The notes: generated by a model from the sequence alone, not told the origin. A stretch of DNA of 64,000 nt from Umboniibacter marinipuniceus (GCF_003688415.1 NZ_REFJ01000005.1:117890-181889), one strand, 5' to 3'; shown: positions 36,303 to 45,955, numbered from the stretch's first letter. Numbers and translations: made by a program.

Positions 36303-37553
36303 ATGGAAAAAGTTGCTGACACAATTATAACCACAACACGCGAGCGTATGCTTGAATTCATCCGTTTCTGTCGGTTTGTACTAAGAAGATTCGTTGATGA
36401 CGGCTGTGCGCACGCCGCGGCGGCCTTAACCTATACTTCGCTATTTGCGATTGTTCCCACCTTGACGGTGATGGTGACCATCATTGCCATCGTACCGGCC
36501 TTTGAGCCAGCTCTGCAGCAAGCGCAGGAACTTCTTTTAAATCACCTAGTTCCCTCGAGCTCCGATACGGTGCAATCCGCGCTGGTTGGATTCACTAACG
36601 AAGCAAAGAAGCTTACTGGATTCAGCGTTCTGCTGTTAATCGTGACCGTTGTATTGCTCCTGAATACCATTGAGGATGCTTTTAACCGTATTTGGGGTAT
36701 TAAACAACGGCGAAAGTTGCGCCCCAAGCTGATGCTGTATTGGACCTTGATAAGTCTAGGGCCAATCTTCCTAGCGTCAGCGGCGGCTGCATCGGCGGCG
36801 TTGGCTCAATCGGAGTATATTAGTTGGCTGGATGCCGAGCACCTAAATTGGCTGCTGACGCCGCTTCCTTGGGTGTTTAATTGCCTATTGTTTTCAATGC
36901 TGCTTGCCTATGTCCCTAATTGTTACGTTCCTGCGCGCGACGCTATTTTAGGCGGTATGGTAACGGCTTCATTATTCATGGTGGCGCAGAATGTTTTTTC
37001 AGTTGGTGCTTTCAGCCCCAATTATTCGGCAATCTATGGCACCTTTGCTGCAGTGCCGCTATTCCTCCTATGGATTTATGCGTCATGGATAGTGGTCCTA
37101 TTTGGCGCCAACTTGACTCGCTGTTTACCCCGTTATCACACCACCAACAGGACTTCTAGCAGCAGGCTGATGGTGGCGATTGCGGTGCTTCGATGGCTAT
37201 GGGCGAACCATGCGCAGGGCTATCGACTCTCGGAGCGGCAGTGGATAGGCGGAAAGATTAAATCGCTGCCACTAGAGTCTCATGCGGACTGGTTGGCATT
37301 GCGACATCGGCTGGTTGCGGAGCGGATTTTATTGGTCAATGATGAAGACGAGCTAGCGTTAGGTAGGGATTTAACACGGTATAGTATTGGCGACTTCCTT
37401 CGTATACTGGAACCAAATGTGCTGATGGACGATACGTTACGACGCACTCGCGACAAACTTCCCGCTACCGTAAGCGCGTCATTGAAAGGTCTTCAAGGCG
37501 ATGCAGAGGTAGTACTGAAGCAGCCACTTAGTGTGTGGCTCGAGAAAGGTTAA
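36303..37553 (+). CDS. YihY/BrkB family inner-membrane protein
   Basis: The protein has 416 residues. The N-terminal 280 residues carry about six membrane helices with ALTYTSLFAIVPTLTVMVTI and the FGAFSPNYSAIYGTFAAVPLFLLWIY-type segment typical of the family. The C-terminal 130 residues are soluble. It was formerly labelled ribonuclease BN, which is a known misassignment; the true role is unsettled. It diverges from arsC by 30 nt and is followed 3 nt later by a thioredoxin-like lipoprotein gene. Confidence 0.92.
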   Translation: MEKVADTIITTTRERMLEFIRFCRFVLRRFVDDGCAHAAAALTYTSLFAIVPTLTVMVTIIAIVPAFEPALQQAQELLLNHLVPSSSDTVQSALVGFTNEAKKLTGFSVLLLIVTVVLLLNTIEDAFNRIWGIKQRRKLRPKLMLYWTLISLGPIFLASAAAASAALAQSEYISWLDAEHLNWLLTPLPWVFNCLLFSMLLAYVPNCYVPARDAILGGMVTASLFMVAQNVFSVGAFSPNYSAIYGTFAAVPLFLLWIYASWIVVLFGANLTRCLPRYHTTNRTSSSRLMVAIAVLRWLWANHAQGYRLSERQWIGGKIKSLPLESHADWLALRHRLVAERILLVNDEDELALGRDLTRYSIGDFLRILEPNVLMDDTLRRTRDKLPATVSASLKGLQGDAEVVLKQPLSVWLEKG

Positions 37554-37556
37554 TTA

Positions 37557-38015
37557 ATGCGTTTGATAGTTATTATGGTCACGTTGATGTCATTGTCGGC
37601 GTGCGCAGAGAAGCCGATTTCTCTGCAATTACTACCCTCTGGTTCGCACGCCATGACTAATGACACTGGCGAGTACACGGTACTAAATTACTGGGCAATA
37701 TGGTGTGCACCCTGCCGCAGGGAAATCCCAGAGCTGAACGAATTCGACCACCTCAGTGCCGATGTTACTGTAGTAGGTGTGAACTGGGATCGAGATGACG
37801 CAGACACCACGCTAGAGTACATGGAACGTATGGGAATCGAATTTCCGGTCACTGACGGCGATCCACTCCAGCAACTCGCCATTATTCGTCCCGAAATTCT
37901 GCCAACTACTTTCGTGTTTGACGCTAATGGTCGCTTAGTGGCTACCTTGGTTGGCGAGCAGGACGGGCAATCAATCCGCGCGGCGATTGAGTCAGCTGAG
38001 CACAGCGGAACTTAA
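37557..38015 (+). CDS. TlpA-like thioredoxin-fold lipoprotein
   Basis: The protein has 152 residues. The lipobox is MSLSAC (Cys16), so it is a periplasm-facing lipoprotein. The thioredoxin-fold active site WCAPC (Cys50, Cys53) and the cis-proline segment EILPTTFVFD are present. It should reduce periplasmic disulfides or support cytochrome c maturation, as TlpA/ResA proteins do. It is 3 nt behind yihY, so in the same operon. Confidence 0.92.
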   Translation: MRLIVIMVTLMSLSACAEKPISLQLLPSGSHAMTNDTGEYTVLNYWAIWCAPCRREIPELNEFDHLSADVTVVGVNWDRDDADTTLEYMERMGIEFPVTDGDPLQQLAIIRPEILPTTFVFDANGRLVATLVGEQDGQSIRAAIESAEHSGT

Positions 38016-38092
38016 TAATTTACCTCGAAGGATTGACGTCACGCGGTTGAATTATCAGCTAAGCTCAAGAAACTATATTGAGTAGAGCGCCT

Positions 38093-38737
38093 ATGAAAAA
38101 TTATCGACAGCCCTTCAATGTTCGTTTTTGGACCGTGGCGGTCACTGCACATATCGCGGTGATCGCGGCCTCTAACTATCTGATTCAAATCCCCATTGAG
38201 TTTGGTGGTCACTACACTACTTGGGCGGCATTTACTTTTCCTATTCTCTATCTGCTATCGGATTTGACGGTTCGCCTACAGGGGTGGAATCTAGCAAAAT
38301 GGGTGGTCTTGATGTCGATGTTCCCAGCATTGCTGTTGAGCTATGTGTTTGGAATGGTGTTTGAACACGGCGAGTTTCAAAACTGGGACGCGCTACTTAG
38401 CTTTGATTCCTTTGTCGCGCGAATAGCTTTCGCCAGTCTAATTGCCTACGCATTTGGTCAGCTTTTGGATATTAAGGTGTTCGATAAGTTACGCCGACGA
38501 GGCTCTTGGTGGGTAGCTCCAACGGGTTCTAGCTTGCTGGGTAATGCGGTGGATACCACGGTGTTCTTTACGGTGGCATTCTATGCCTCAACGGACCCCA
38601 CCATGGGTGCTCACTGGGTGGAAATTGGCATAATTGATTACCTCACCAAAATCGCATTTACGCTGGTGGTTTACATCCCTATCTACGGAATTCTTGTACG
38701 CAGCCTCAGTCGCAAAATGGCGACGGATACTGAATGA
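38093..38737 (+). CDS. yhhQ: queuosine precursor transporter YhhQ
   Basis: The protein has 214 residues from the ATG at 38093; an in-frame TTG 5 codons earlier is less likely. It is an inner-membrane VUT/DUF165 protein with about six helices. FPILYLLSDLTVRLQGW and GNAVDTTVFFTVAFYAS match the E. coli YhhQ transporter of 7-cyano-7-deazaguanine, which supplies queuosine synthesis. I looked for a preQ1 riboswitch in the leader and saw none. Confidence 0.9.
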   Translation: MKNYRQPFNVRFWTVAVTAHIAVIAASNYLIQIPIEFGGHYTTWAAFTFPILYLLSDLTVRLQGWNLAKWVVLMSMFPALLLSYVFGMVFEHGEFQNWDALLSFDSFVARIAFASLIAYAFGQLLDIKVFDKLRRRGSWWVAPTGSSLLGNAVDTTVFFTVAFYASTDPTMGAHWVEIGIIDYLTKIAFTLVVYIPIYGILVRSLSRKMATDTE

Positions 38738-38816
38738 TGTCTGGCTAAGGATTGGGGAGGTTGCACTATTACAATTCGGCCCGTTCCCGCAGGCTCGAGC
38801 CGATAAAGAATAGTTT

Positions 38817-39203
38817 CTAGAATAAACCGAAAGGACCGGCCTTTGAAACAGCTGAGCTACCAATGGCTGCAAAGCATACCAGTGCGGCAACAAACACAGC
38901 GGCCCTAGCACTGCCAGACAACTGTTTCTTTATCACTACTGTCCCTAGACCGATGTACACGATGAGCAGAATAATCTTGGTGGCTAACCACGGTTGCGCC
39001 ATGGGTGAAAAGCCGGCCAGTACCGCAAGGGTAATACCCGACGCGAGCAGTAGCGTGTCATTAATATGCGGACTTATTTTTAGGACCTTGGTCTCAAGCA
39101 GCTGAGACCCCCGAAATTTCAATGTAGCGCGAAATACGAATAGAGAAATTGAAATAACAGCGAACAGAAGATGGCTGTGTTTAAAGAGTGCGTATGTTTC
39201 CAT
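38817..39203 (-). CDS. SirB2-family membrane protein
   Basis: The protein has 128 residues with four hydrophobic helices. FKHSHLLFAVISISLFVFR, ISPHINDTLLLASGITLA and WLATKIILLIVYIGLG follow the SirB2 pattern. The biochemical role is unknown; the name comes from a Salmonella invasion-gene effect. The start is 14 nt after the bioA stop on the same strand, so it is probably cotranscribed. Confidence 0.87.
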   Translation of the reverse strand: METYALFKHSHLLFAVISISLFVFRATLKFRGSQLLETKVLKISPHINDTLLLASGITLAVLAGFSPMAQPWLATKIILLIVYIGLGTVVIKKQLSGSARAAVFVAALVCFAAIGSSAVSKAGPFGLF

Positions 39204-39217
39204 AATTTACCTACTTA

Positions 39218-40510
39218 TTATTGTTGTTGGAGTTGTTCTATCACTGCCGTGGTTGCACGGCATAGCTGTTCGAGCTCGGCTTGGGTAATGACGAAAGGCG
39301 GCATCATGTAGATGAGCTTACCGAAGGGGCGAAGCCAAACGCCCTGTTCAACCAAGCGTGGCTGTATCTCATTAAGGTCCACGGGCTGTTTCATCTCGAT
39401 AACACCCATCGCCCCGAGGACGCGAACATTTGCCACCGAAGCATGCTGCCGAAGCGGGGAGAGCGCGCTATTAAGTGTGCGTTCAATCTGACTAACCTGT
39501 TGAGACCAATTATTCTCTAAGAGCAAGTCGATGCTCTCGCAAGCAACTCGACACGCTAGCGGATTACCCATGAAGGTTGGCCCGTGCATGAATACGCCGG
39601 CCTCGCCATGGGAAATACCGTTAGCGACTTCTGCCGTGCAGAGTGTTGCCGCCAGAGTCATTGTGCCGCCTGTTAACGCTTTACCTAAACAGAGAATATC
39701 GGGGCAGATACCCGCATGCTCAACGGCGAAGAGTTTCCCAGTGCGGCCAAAGCCGGTGGCGATTTCGTCGGCGATTAGGAGTACATCGAAGGCTTTACAG
39801 AGTTCAGCCAGCGCAGCGAGGTAGTCAGGTGAGTAGAATCGCATGCCTCCCGCGCCTTGAGTAATTGGTTCGATAATAAAGGCGGCAGTTTCTTCAGCGT
39901 GATGCTCAAGAAGATGACGTACGGAATCTAAATCACTGGATTGAAATGGCCGGTCAAAACCCAGCGGCGGTGCGTCGGCGAAAAGCTGCTGAGGCATACT
40001 TTGTTGGAACAGATGATGCATACCGGTTACTGGATCACAGGTGGCCATAGCGCCGAAGGTGTCTCCATGATAGCCGTTGCGAACTGTCATGATGCGATGC
40101 TTTTGCGGCTTTCCGCGAGAGGCTTGATATTGAATGGCCATCTTAATAGCGACCTCTACCGATACTGAGCCTGAATCCGCCAGGAAAACCCGTTCTAGAC
40201 CACTGGGAGTTAGCTCAACCAAGCGGCGCGATAGCTCAACGGCTGGATTATGAGTAAAGCCGCCAAACATGACGTGTGACATCTTGGTAATCTGATCGGT
40301 CATCGCCTGGTTTAGCCGAGGGTGGTTGTAGCCGTGAACGGTGCACCACCAAGAGCTCATCCCGTCAATGAGCTGTCGGCCATCAGTCAGCTCAATCATC
40401 ACCCCATCGCAGCGCTCAACCATAAAGGTTGGTGACGGATTTGTGGCGGACGAGTAGGGGTGCCAGATATGGTTGGCATCAAATTCGAGTTGTTCTGTTT
40501 CGGTGTACAT
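39218..40510 (-). CDS. bioA: adenosylmethionine-8-amino-7-oxononanoate transaminase
   Basis: Converts KAPA to DAPA in biotin synthesis, using S-adenosylmethionine as amino donor. The protein has 430 residues (E. coli 429) from the ATG at 40510 with GGAGG upstream; upstream codons lack homology. HIWHPYSSATNPSP, DGMSSWWCTVHGYNHP, RNGYHGDTFGAMA, IADEIATGFGRTGK and LCLGKALTGG (PLP lysine) match BioA closely. No other bio genes are adjacent, unlike the usual bioBFHCD neighbourhood. A minus-strand TATAGT around 40543 is a possible -10. Confidence 0.96.
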   Translation of the reverse strand: MYTETEQLEFDANHIWHPYSSATNPSPTFMVERCDGVMIELTDGRQLIDGMSSWWCTVHGYNHPRLNQAMTDQITKMSHVMFGGFTHNPAVELSRRLVELTPSGLERVFLADSGSVSVEVAIKMAIQYQASRGKPQKHRIMTVRNGYHGDTFGAMATCDPVTGMHHLFQQSMPQQLFADAPPLGFDRPFQSSDLDSVRHLLEHHAEETAAFIIEPITQGAGGMRFYSPDYLAALAELCKAFDVLLIADEIATGFGRTGKLFAVEHAGICPDILCLGKALTGGTMTLAATLCTAEVANGISHGEAGVFMHGPTFMGNPLACRVACESIDLLLENNWSQQVSQIERTLNSALSPLRQHASVANVRVLGAMGVIEMKQPVDLNEIQPRLVEQGVWLRPFGKLIYMMPPFVITQAELEQLCRATTAVIEQLQQQ

Positions 40511-40611
40511 GTGAGCCTCCAGTTGAGTGCGAAGTGTACCACTATACGAATACTCATTGCTGCTCAAATTACGCTTGGCTAGCGCGGGAGAGAATGGATT
40601 CAAGCGCTGAG

Positions 40612-40650
40612 GAAAAGCCGCTGCAGTTCACCTTGGGCGTGCTGCAGCGG
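40612..40650 (-). terminator. terminator after the metalloprotease gene
   Basis: A perfect 9-bp inverted repeat, CCGCTGCAG (40618-40626) and CTGCAGCGG (40642-40650). On the minus strand it is followed by CTTTTCC, a short U-tract. Confidence 0.7.
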
Positions 40651-40667
40651 TGACGCTATTTGCTGGC

Positions 40668-42950
40668 CTAGATTGGCGACCCAGGCGGGAGCGCTTGGGC
40701 TTCGCTTGGGGCAATTTGCCCCATTGCCTCAGTGAGTAATTGATGGAGACGATAACCACTTGCGGTGGAGGTATCGACGTCTTCAATCCACCCTTTAAGC
40801 TGCCATTGTAGTGTTGATTTCACCTCTTCTCGCGTGGTGGGATTGGCGAGCACTTCACCCAGTGCGCGCGCTAACAAGTACTGAGTTCGCTCATTGAACG
40901 GAGATGTGGCCGACATGGCCATCACTCGTTGGTAGAGATGCGAAAGATACTCGTCAACCTGCAGCGGTGACATGGCTTGCGACAGTCGATTTAAGCGCCG
41001 AGGCGCCAACATGGCAGCCAAGACGTGGCGACTATAGGCTTCGGCCATCGCTCGTTGATCAATGAGTCGGCCTAGTTGAGACGGTGAAGACTCTCTATCA
41101 CGACTATAGCCAATAGGCATGGGGGCTAACTGCTGCGCTAAGGTGTCTGGGAGCTGCAGAAAATCAGCTTCAATAGTAGTTAGTAGGCCATCTACGGCGG
41201 CAAGTTGTTGTGACTTATCCACCCAGATAAAGGCAGCAGGATCGGCCGCTAAATTCGCTACTAAGTGATAGCCGCCAATTTGCTTTGCTACGGCTTCAAC
41301 TTGAAAGCGTGTGAGGTTATAAACAGGGACCACTACTTTATCAAGCTGGCCGATTGGATCAGAGTCATCAATTGCATTTAGACTCAGCCGAGCCAGCGCA
41401 AGTTCCCGAACGGCGATCAGCCGGGAGAGTTCGTTGACGGGATCAGCACCGTTATCCCAAAGATGACCGCTTGCTGAACCGCCACCAAGCGGGCGTGCTT
41501 CGTAATCGCTAACGTAGCCAATGTCCGAGCGAAGCAGAGCGCGCTTCGCGGCCTCGAAGTCATCGCCGTAGCCGTAGCTTACCACCAAGGTATCCCACTC
41601 GCCGATGGCGTTATCGTAGGCATCCTCCAAGCTAATCGCTCCCGCTGCAATGTCGATAAGCGGATGAGGGTAGTCCATGACCGAGGCTCGGTTACGCTCG
41701 CTGGCCGCAAAATTATGAGCGATTCCTAGCGTATGACCAATTTCGTGCGCCGACAGTTGTCGAATGCGGGCTAGCGCCATCGCTTCAGCTTCAGTTGAGT
41801 TACTCTGATCAAGAAGCGCATCGGCAATGAGAATATCCTGACGAACCCGAAGTGAGCCCAAGGTGACGTGTCCCTTAATAATTTCACCGGTTCGTGGATC
41901 AATAACGGAGGCGCCATAAGACCAGCCACGAGTTGCTCGGTGTACCCAGTTTATTACGTTATAGCGCGCATCCATGGGATCGGCGCCTGCGGGTAGTTCA
42001 CGGATTTGGAAGGCATTTTCGTAACCAATTGCGGAAAAAGCTTGATTCCACCACATGCCGCCGTCAATTAATGCGCTCTTAACGGGCTCGGGAACACCAG
42101 GATCCAGGTAGTAAATGATGGGTTCAACCGCCGGTGAACTTGCCGCGCTCGGGTCAAGTTTTTCTAAGCGGTGGCGCGGGATAACGCGAACGCTTAGATC
42201 CTCGTGGAGACCAACGGTGTAATCTTGCCACGCCACTGAAAAGTAGCCACTATTTGGGTGATAAGGGCGAACCTCAAAGCCCTCTTCCGGTAGCTTCAAG
42301 AAGGAGTGATGAAGGTAAACCGTAAAGCCTTCGGTGTTAGTCACTACATCATTAAGATACGAACCAGCACCGCTGCCGGTAAAGCTGACCACCGCTTCAA
42401 TCTCAAGGTTTTCAGGGAAAGACTTGGTTCGATCCCAATGAATCATTGATCTCTCACTGTTTGCCGCGTACTGACCTTGCTCCATACTAGCAAGCCAATC
42501 ACTAATGGCCATGGCGTCAGAGAACGCAAAGTCGGTGGCATCAATTGACCAAGATGAGGCATTGTCTTCAAGAATTGGGAAGGACCAAATGACATGATCG
42601 GGAAAAGCTTCCTCAACGGCCTGTGTTTCAGCTGGATTGTCTGAGCTGCTTCGATAGCGAAGGTTGTGCTCCACCAGTAGCAGGCGCTCTCCGGCAGGCA
42701 CGAAACTGACAATCTTGGTTTCGCCCAGTAGACCTCGGTCCAAACCGATGTCATTGGAGCCAATACCGCGAGCAACACTGGGGTAGTAGAGTAATTCACC
42801 CAGGTCCTTTGGTACCGCTAGCTGCAGTGAATTGTCAGTAGGATTCGCAGTAAGACCAATAAAATTGTTACTGGGCTGCGAAGTTTCCTGGTCTTGGATA
42901 CACCCAGTCAAGAGCAAGCTTAGCGAAAGAAACACGGCTATTAAGCGCAC
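40668..42950 (-). CDS. zinc-dependent metalloprotease lipoprotein (DUF5117/DUF4953-like)
   Basis: The protein has 760 residues. The lipobox is LLLTGC (Cys17). The extended zinc motif HEIGHTLGIAHNF (about residue 400) followed by a methionine-turn (SVMDYPHP) places it in the metzincin-like group. The flanking domains resemble DUF5117 (N-terminal) and DUF4953 (C-terminal), found together in large secreted metalloproteases of marine proteobacteria and Bacteroidetes. It is probably attached to a membrane in the envelope. The target is unknown. Confidence 0.88.
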   Translation of the reverse strand: MRLIAVFLSLSLLLTGCIQDQETSQPSNNFIGLTANPTDNSLQLAVPKDLGELLYYPSVARGIGSNDIGLDRGLLGETKIVSFVPAGERLLLVEHNLRYRSSSDNPAETQAVEEAFPDHVIWSFPILEDNASSWSIDATDFAFSDAMAISDWLASMEQGQYAANSERSMIHWDRTKSFPENLEIEAVVSFTGSGAGSYLNDVVTNTEGFTVYLHHSFLKLPEEGFEVRPYHPNSGYFSVAWQDYTVGLHEDLSVRVIPRHRLEKLDPSAASSPAVEPIIYYLDPGVPEPVKSALIDGGMWWNQAFSAIGYENAFQIRELPAGADPMDARYNVINWVHRATRGWSYGASVIDPRTGEIIKGHVTLGSLRVRQDILIADALLDQSNSTEAEAMALARIRQLSAHEIGHTLGIAHNFAASERNRASVMDYPHPLIDIAAGAISLEDAYDNAIGEWDTLVVSYGYGDDFEAAKRALLRSDIGYVSDYEARPLGGGSASGHLWDNGADPVNELSRLIAVRELALARLSLNAIDDSDPIGQLDKVVVPVYNLTRFQVEAVAKQIGGYHLVANLAADPAAFIWVDKSQQLAAVDGLLTTIEADFLQLPDTLAQQLAPMPIGYSRDRESSPSQLGRLIDQRAMAEAYSRHVLAAMLAPRRLNRLSQAMSPLQVDEYLSHLYQRVMAMSATSPFNERTQYLLARALGEVLANPTTREEVKSTLQWQLKGWIEDVDTSTASGYRLHQLLTEAMGQIAPSEAQALPPGSPI

Positions 42951-43069
42951 GTTATCACCTCATAGTTAAGAATTGTTGTAGACGAACTATACCCAAAATT
43001 TGCGCGCGAAGTATCCCTTTCTAAGTGAAACTTACGTATGATGTGAGCTAAGTAGTTAGAGAGGTAAAC

Positions 43070-43993
43070 ATGAGCGAACATCTGATCACCGCAGAGCGAA
43101 GAGAGAAGCTACTTCGTTGGGTGTCTATTGCTTCAATTAGCGTTGCCATTATCTTGGTCGCTACCAAACTCGCCGCCTGGTGGTATAGCGATTCGGTAAG
43201 TCTAATGGCCTCTTTGATTGATTCGGTGATGGATGCGGGGGCGTCACTCATTAACTTCCTGGCCATTCGCTATGCGCTAAAACCGGCGGATGACGACCAT
43301 CGCTTTGGCCATGGGAAAGCGGAAGCCTTAGCTTCGCTACTGCAGTCTATTCTCATTGCGCTCTCCTCAGTTTTCCTGCTGTTCTACGCCATCGATAGAA
43401 TTAGTAATCCTACCGAGCTCAACTTTGCCGCGATTGCGATCGCGGTCATGGTACTGTCGTTATTCCTGACTATCTCATTGGTTTTGTTTCAGCGTTATGT
43501 TGTGCGTCGAACCAAGTCGACGGTGGTGTCGGCTGATTCACTTCACTATTTATCGGATATCTTGGCTAATATTGCGGTAATTGTTGCACTCGTTTTGGCC
43601 GGGTATGGATTTAAGGGTGTGGATGCGTGGTTGGGTGTTGTTATTGGTATCTATATTGCCTACTCGGCCTGGGAAATCGCCAGTGAAGCAATTGACCTAC
43701 TCTTGGATAAGGAGTTGGACGACGAGACGCGTGAGCGCATTTGTGAACAGGTCCGTTCGGTCCCCAAAGTGATCGGCCTTCATGACTTAAGAACGCGTGA
43801 TTCAGGTGGCGTGGTGTTTGTTCAAATGCACTTAGAACTGCCGGATCAGATGCCGCTCTTAGAGGCTCATAAAATTGCTGATCAGGTTGAAGAACGAGTG
43901 CTATCGCTCTTTCCTAAGGCGGAAGTACTGGTTCACCAAGACCCCATCTCAGTGGTGCCCGAGCCGCATCCGCTTCCCGCTGAAGATAGTTAA
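43070..43993 (+). CDS. fieF: cation-efflux pump, FieF/CDF family
   Basis: The protein has 307 residues with six membrane helices and a cytoplasmic C-terminal metal domain. The transport site is supplied by DSVMDAG in helix 2 and HYLSDI in helix 5, the FieF pattern (DD-HD); DDHRFGHGKAEALASL follows helix 2. It exports Zn2+/Fe2+ by proton antiport. GAGAGGTAA precedes the ATG. It is divergent from the metalloprotease gene and followed 5 nt later by ygjP. Confidence 0.93.
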   Translation: MSEHLITAERREKLLRWVSIASISVAIILVATKLAAWWYSDSVSLMASLIDSVMDAGASLINFLAIRYALKPADDDHRFGHGKAEALASLLQSILIALSSVFLLFYAIDRISNPTELNFAAIAIAVMVLSLFLTISLVLFQRYVVRRTKSTVVSADSLHYLSDILANIAVIVALVLAGYGFKGVDAWLGVVIGIYIAYSAWEIASEAIDLLLDKELDDETRERICEQVRSVPKVIGLHDLRTRDSGGVVFVQMHLELPDQMPLLEAHKIADQVEERVLSLFPKAEVLVHQDPISVVPEPHPLPAEDS

Positions 43994-43998
43994 GTAGC

Positions 43999-44679
43999 GT
44001 GGGATTCTTCGACTTTCCCAATCGTAGGAAAGCTGCGGTAGTTAGCGCTGACCGCGGCTGTCTTGATAATGGCGTTGTCTGGCAGCATAAAACTCATCCC
44101 CGCCGCCAGCGACTCGCTCTGGTGGTTACGGCTAGTGGCACGGTGGAAATTCGGACACCGGTTGGGGTCACCACTCGCCAAGCCGTAACATTCCTAGAAG
44201 CGCATGCAAATTGGGCGAAGCAAAAATGTTCAGAGCGCTGCCAAGCTGCCTCCCACGATACGATTCGCCTTTTTGCCGAGGATGTTGAGCTTAAGCGTGT
44301 TGAAGGTCCGGTTACAGTCAGTGCTGGAACTATTTCAGCGCCCAGTGATGCCGATTTGGAACGTTTTCTCCGTGGACAGCTTGAGCAGGTGATTGCCGAG
44401 CGATGGCAAGTCTGGTTGCCTATCATTGCAGATTGGGATGTGCCGCAGCCAACCTGGAGTTTGCGTAAGATGAGCAGCCGGTGGGGAAGTTGCTCTGCCG
44501 ATGGCCGAATTCGCTTTAGTACCTTGCTTGTTCACCACGCTATTGAACAGATTGATTACGTCATTGTTCACGAGTTGTGCCACCTTAAGGAGATGAATCA
44601 CAGTCTCGCCTATTGGCAGTTGGTTGAACGGTCTATGCCGGATTGGCGGCAACGACGAGCACGTTTGGCTAATCGATAG
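43999..44679 (+). CDS. ygjP: YgjP-family M48-like metallohydrolase
   Basis: The protein has 226 residues from a GTG at 43999, 5 nt after the fieF stop; the ribosome site is weak. HELCH (191-195) with a downstream acidic/histidine region (NHSLAYWQLVERSMPDWRQRR) is the WLM/YgjP signature, and WGSCSADGRIRFS is the usual preceding motif. E. coli YgjP was described as a UTP pyrophosphatase; a peptidase role was assumed earlier. Cytoplasmic. Confidence 0.88.
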   Translation: MGFFDFPNRRKAAVVSADRGCLDNGVVWQHKTHPRRQRLALVVTASGTVEIRTPVGVTTRQAVTFLEAHANWAKQKCSERCQAASHDTIRLFAEDVELKRVEGPVTVSAGTISAPSDADLERFLRGQLEQVIAERWQVWLPIIADWDVPQPTWSLRKMSSRWGSCSADGRIRFSTLLVHHAIEQIDYVIVHELCHLKEMNHSLAYWQLVERSMPDWRQRRARLANR

Positions 44680-44804
44680 TACGTTCTGCTAATCAATAAT
44701 TCGCTTCGCAGGCTTGGCTGGCCTAAATCTTCGGATAGTGCCAATTGCGACCGAGAAAGGTGTTTGGCTATGATGACTATTCACAGCGTTCAAGGAGATC
44801 TGCA

Positions 44805-45686
44805 TTGGAACCTCAGCAAAGTATTTTCAGCGATGGTCATAATCATCGACTATTTCTTGAATTTAGCCTGAATGAATCACCTAATCTGAAAACGGTTAAA
44901 GCCGCCCTTCGTGCGCTTCGAGCACAGAGCGAAGTGGAGGTTGTGGTGGCATTCGGTCGAAAATTTTCGCGGCTATTGGAAATTGCGCTACCTAACAATT
45001 TCCATGACTTTGCATCTCTAGAGAGCTCTAGTGGCGCTATTGCCCCAGCTACTCAGAATGATCTTTTTGTGTGGCTGCAGGGCGAAGATTCGGCTATTTT
45101 CGAAGTCAGCTTCCAGCTTGTTCAGGCACTGCAGAATTCTCTGTCCATTGAACGAGAGCTCAATGGGTTTGATTATCGTGAATCGAAGGATTTAATGAGC
45201 TTTGAGGACGGTAGTGCCAATCCTAAAGGGTCGGCGATACAGACCGCAGCGCTGGTTCCTGAGGGAGAAGCTGGTGAGGGTGGCAGTATCGTATTAACTC
45301 AACAGTGGGTCCACAAGCTTGCCAAATTCTTTGCGTTGACACCGCATGAACAGAGCGCCGTGATTGGTCGAGATAAGGCAACTAACGAGGAGCTGAGCAG
45401 TGAGGATATGCCCAATAACGCCCACGTTGCGCGAACCGACGTAGACTTGGACGGCGTGCCAACCAAAGTCTGGCGTCGCTCCAGCCCCTATGGCACTCCA
45501 AGTAAGCATGGTCTTTATTTTCTCAGTTTCAGCTGCGACCAGCGGCGTCATCAGTTGCAGTTGGATTCCATGTACGGGCTCACTGGGGATGGCGTGAGCG
45601 ATCATATCCTTGCGTTTTCCGATGCGGTCTCCGGCAGTTATTACTTCGCTCCGTCGGAAACGGTATTGCGCGAGATGCTTAGCTAG
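44805..45686 (+). CDS. DyP-type heme peroxidase (YfeX-like)
   Basis: The protein has 293 residues from a TTG at 44805. I chose it because AAGGAG (44793-44798) lies 6 nt upstream and the N-terminus then aligns with E. coli YfeX (299); the ATG at 44745 would add 20 residues without a ribosome site. SFEDGSANPKG is the GxxDG-type distal motif with the catalytic aspartate; the proximal heme histidine is in NNAHVARTD; the C-terminus is GSYYFAPSETVLREML, close to YfeX. No signal peptide, so cytoplasmic. It uses H2O2 to oxidise dyes or porphyrinogens; the natural substrate is unclear. Confidence 0.93.
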   Translation: MEPQQSIFSDGHNHRLFLEFSLNESPNLKTVKAALRALRAQSEVEVVVAFGRKFSRLLEIALPNNFHDFASLESSSGAIAPATQNDLFVWLQGEDSAIFEVSFQLVQALQNSLSIERELNGFDYRESKDLMSFEDGSANPKGSAIQTAALVPEGEAGEGGSIVLTQQWVHKLAKFFALTPHEQSAVIGRDKATNEELSSEDMPNNAHVARTDVDLDGVPTKVWRRSSPYGTPSKHGLYFLSFSCDQRRHQLQLDSMYGLTGDGVSDHILAFSDAVSGSYYFAPSETVLREMLS

Positions 45687-45753
45687 GCACACTGCCGGCT
45701 GAGTCTCAGCGTTTCCTCTTCTCCACATCGTCCTAGTAGATCTACGCATTGAA

Positions 45754-45792
45754 CAAGCTTACCTCCCCCCCCCAGTGGGGGAGGTAAGCTTG
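45754..45792. promoter_or_regulatory. 39-bp palindrome with MalT-box-like core before second TonB receptor
   Basis: Perfect 16-bp arms, 45754-45769 and 45777-45792, with a 7-nt spacer. The inner part is CCTCCCCC...GGGGGAGG, a MalT-box-like half on each strand (GGGGAGGTAA at 45778-45787 matches 7 of 10 of GGGGA(T/G)GAGG). A possible -10, TATAAG (45802-45807), follows, which puts the box near -32. A run of nine C (45765-45773) is included. No U-tract follows, so a terminator for the peroxidase gene is unlikely. Confidence 0.68.
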
Positions 45793-45955
45793 TCTAGAGT
45801 GTATAAGAATGCTCTAACTCGCAAAAGCGGGTGCAGCTACTAAACTTATAAGCTGTTACGAAGCAGGTTGCTGACTAATACGTCCGCACCAACAATGCTG
45901 AGATAATAATAACGTTGAATACGTCTCAGACTTATTTACACAAGGGGAAGATAAC

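Noticed and set aside
38016-38092. preQ1 riboswitch before yhhQ
   Set aside because: The leader is short and lacks the C-rich loop and A-rich tail of preQ1-I.
38751-38770. GGGGAGGTTG resembling a MalT box
   Set aside because: It is in a convergent intergenic gap with no promoter and no inverted arm. It shows that short G-tract matches alone are weak evidence.
45294-45749. 151-residue minus-strand frame
   Set aside because: It is the antisense shadow of the DyP peroxidase gene, with no ribosome site and no family pattern.
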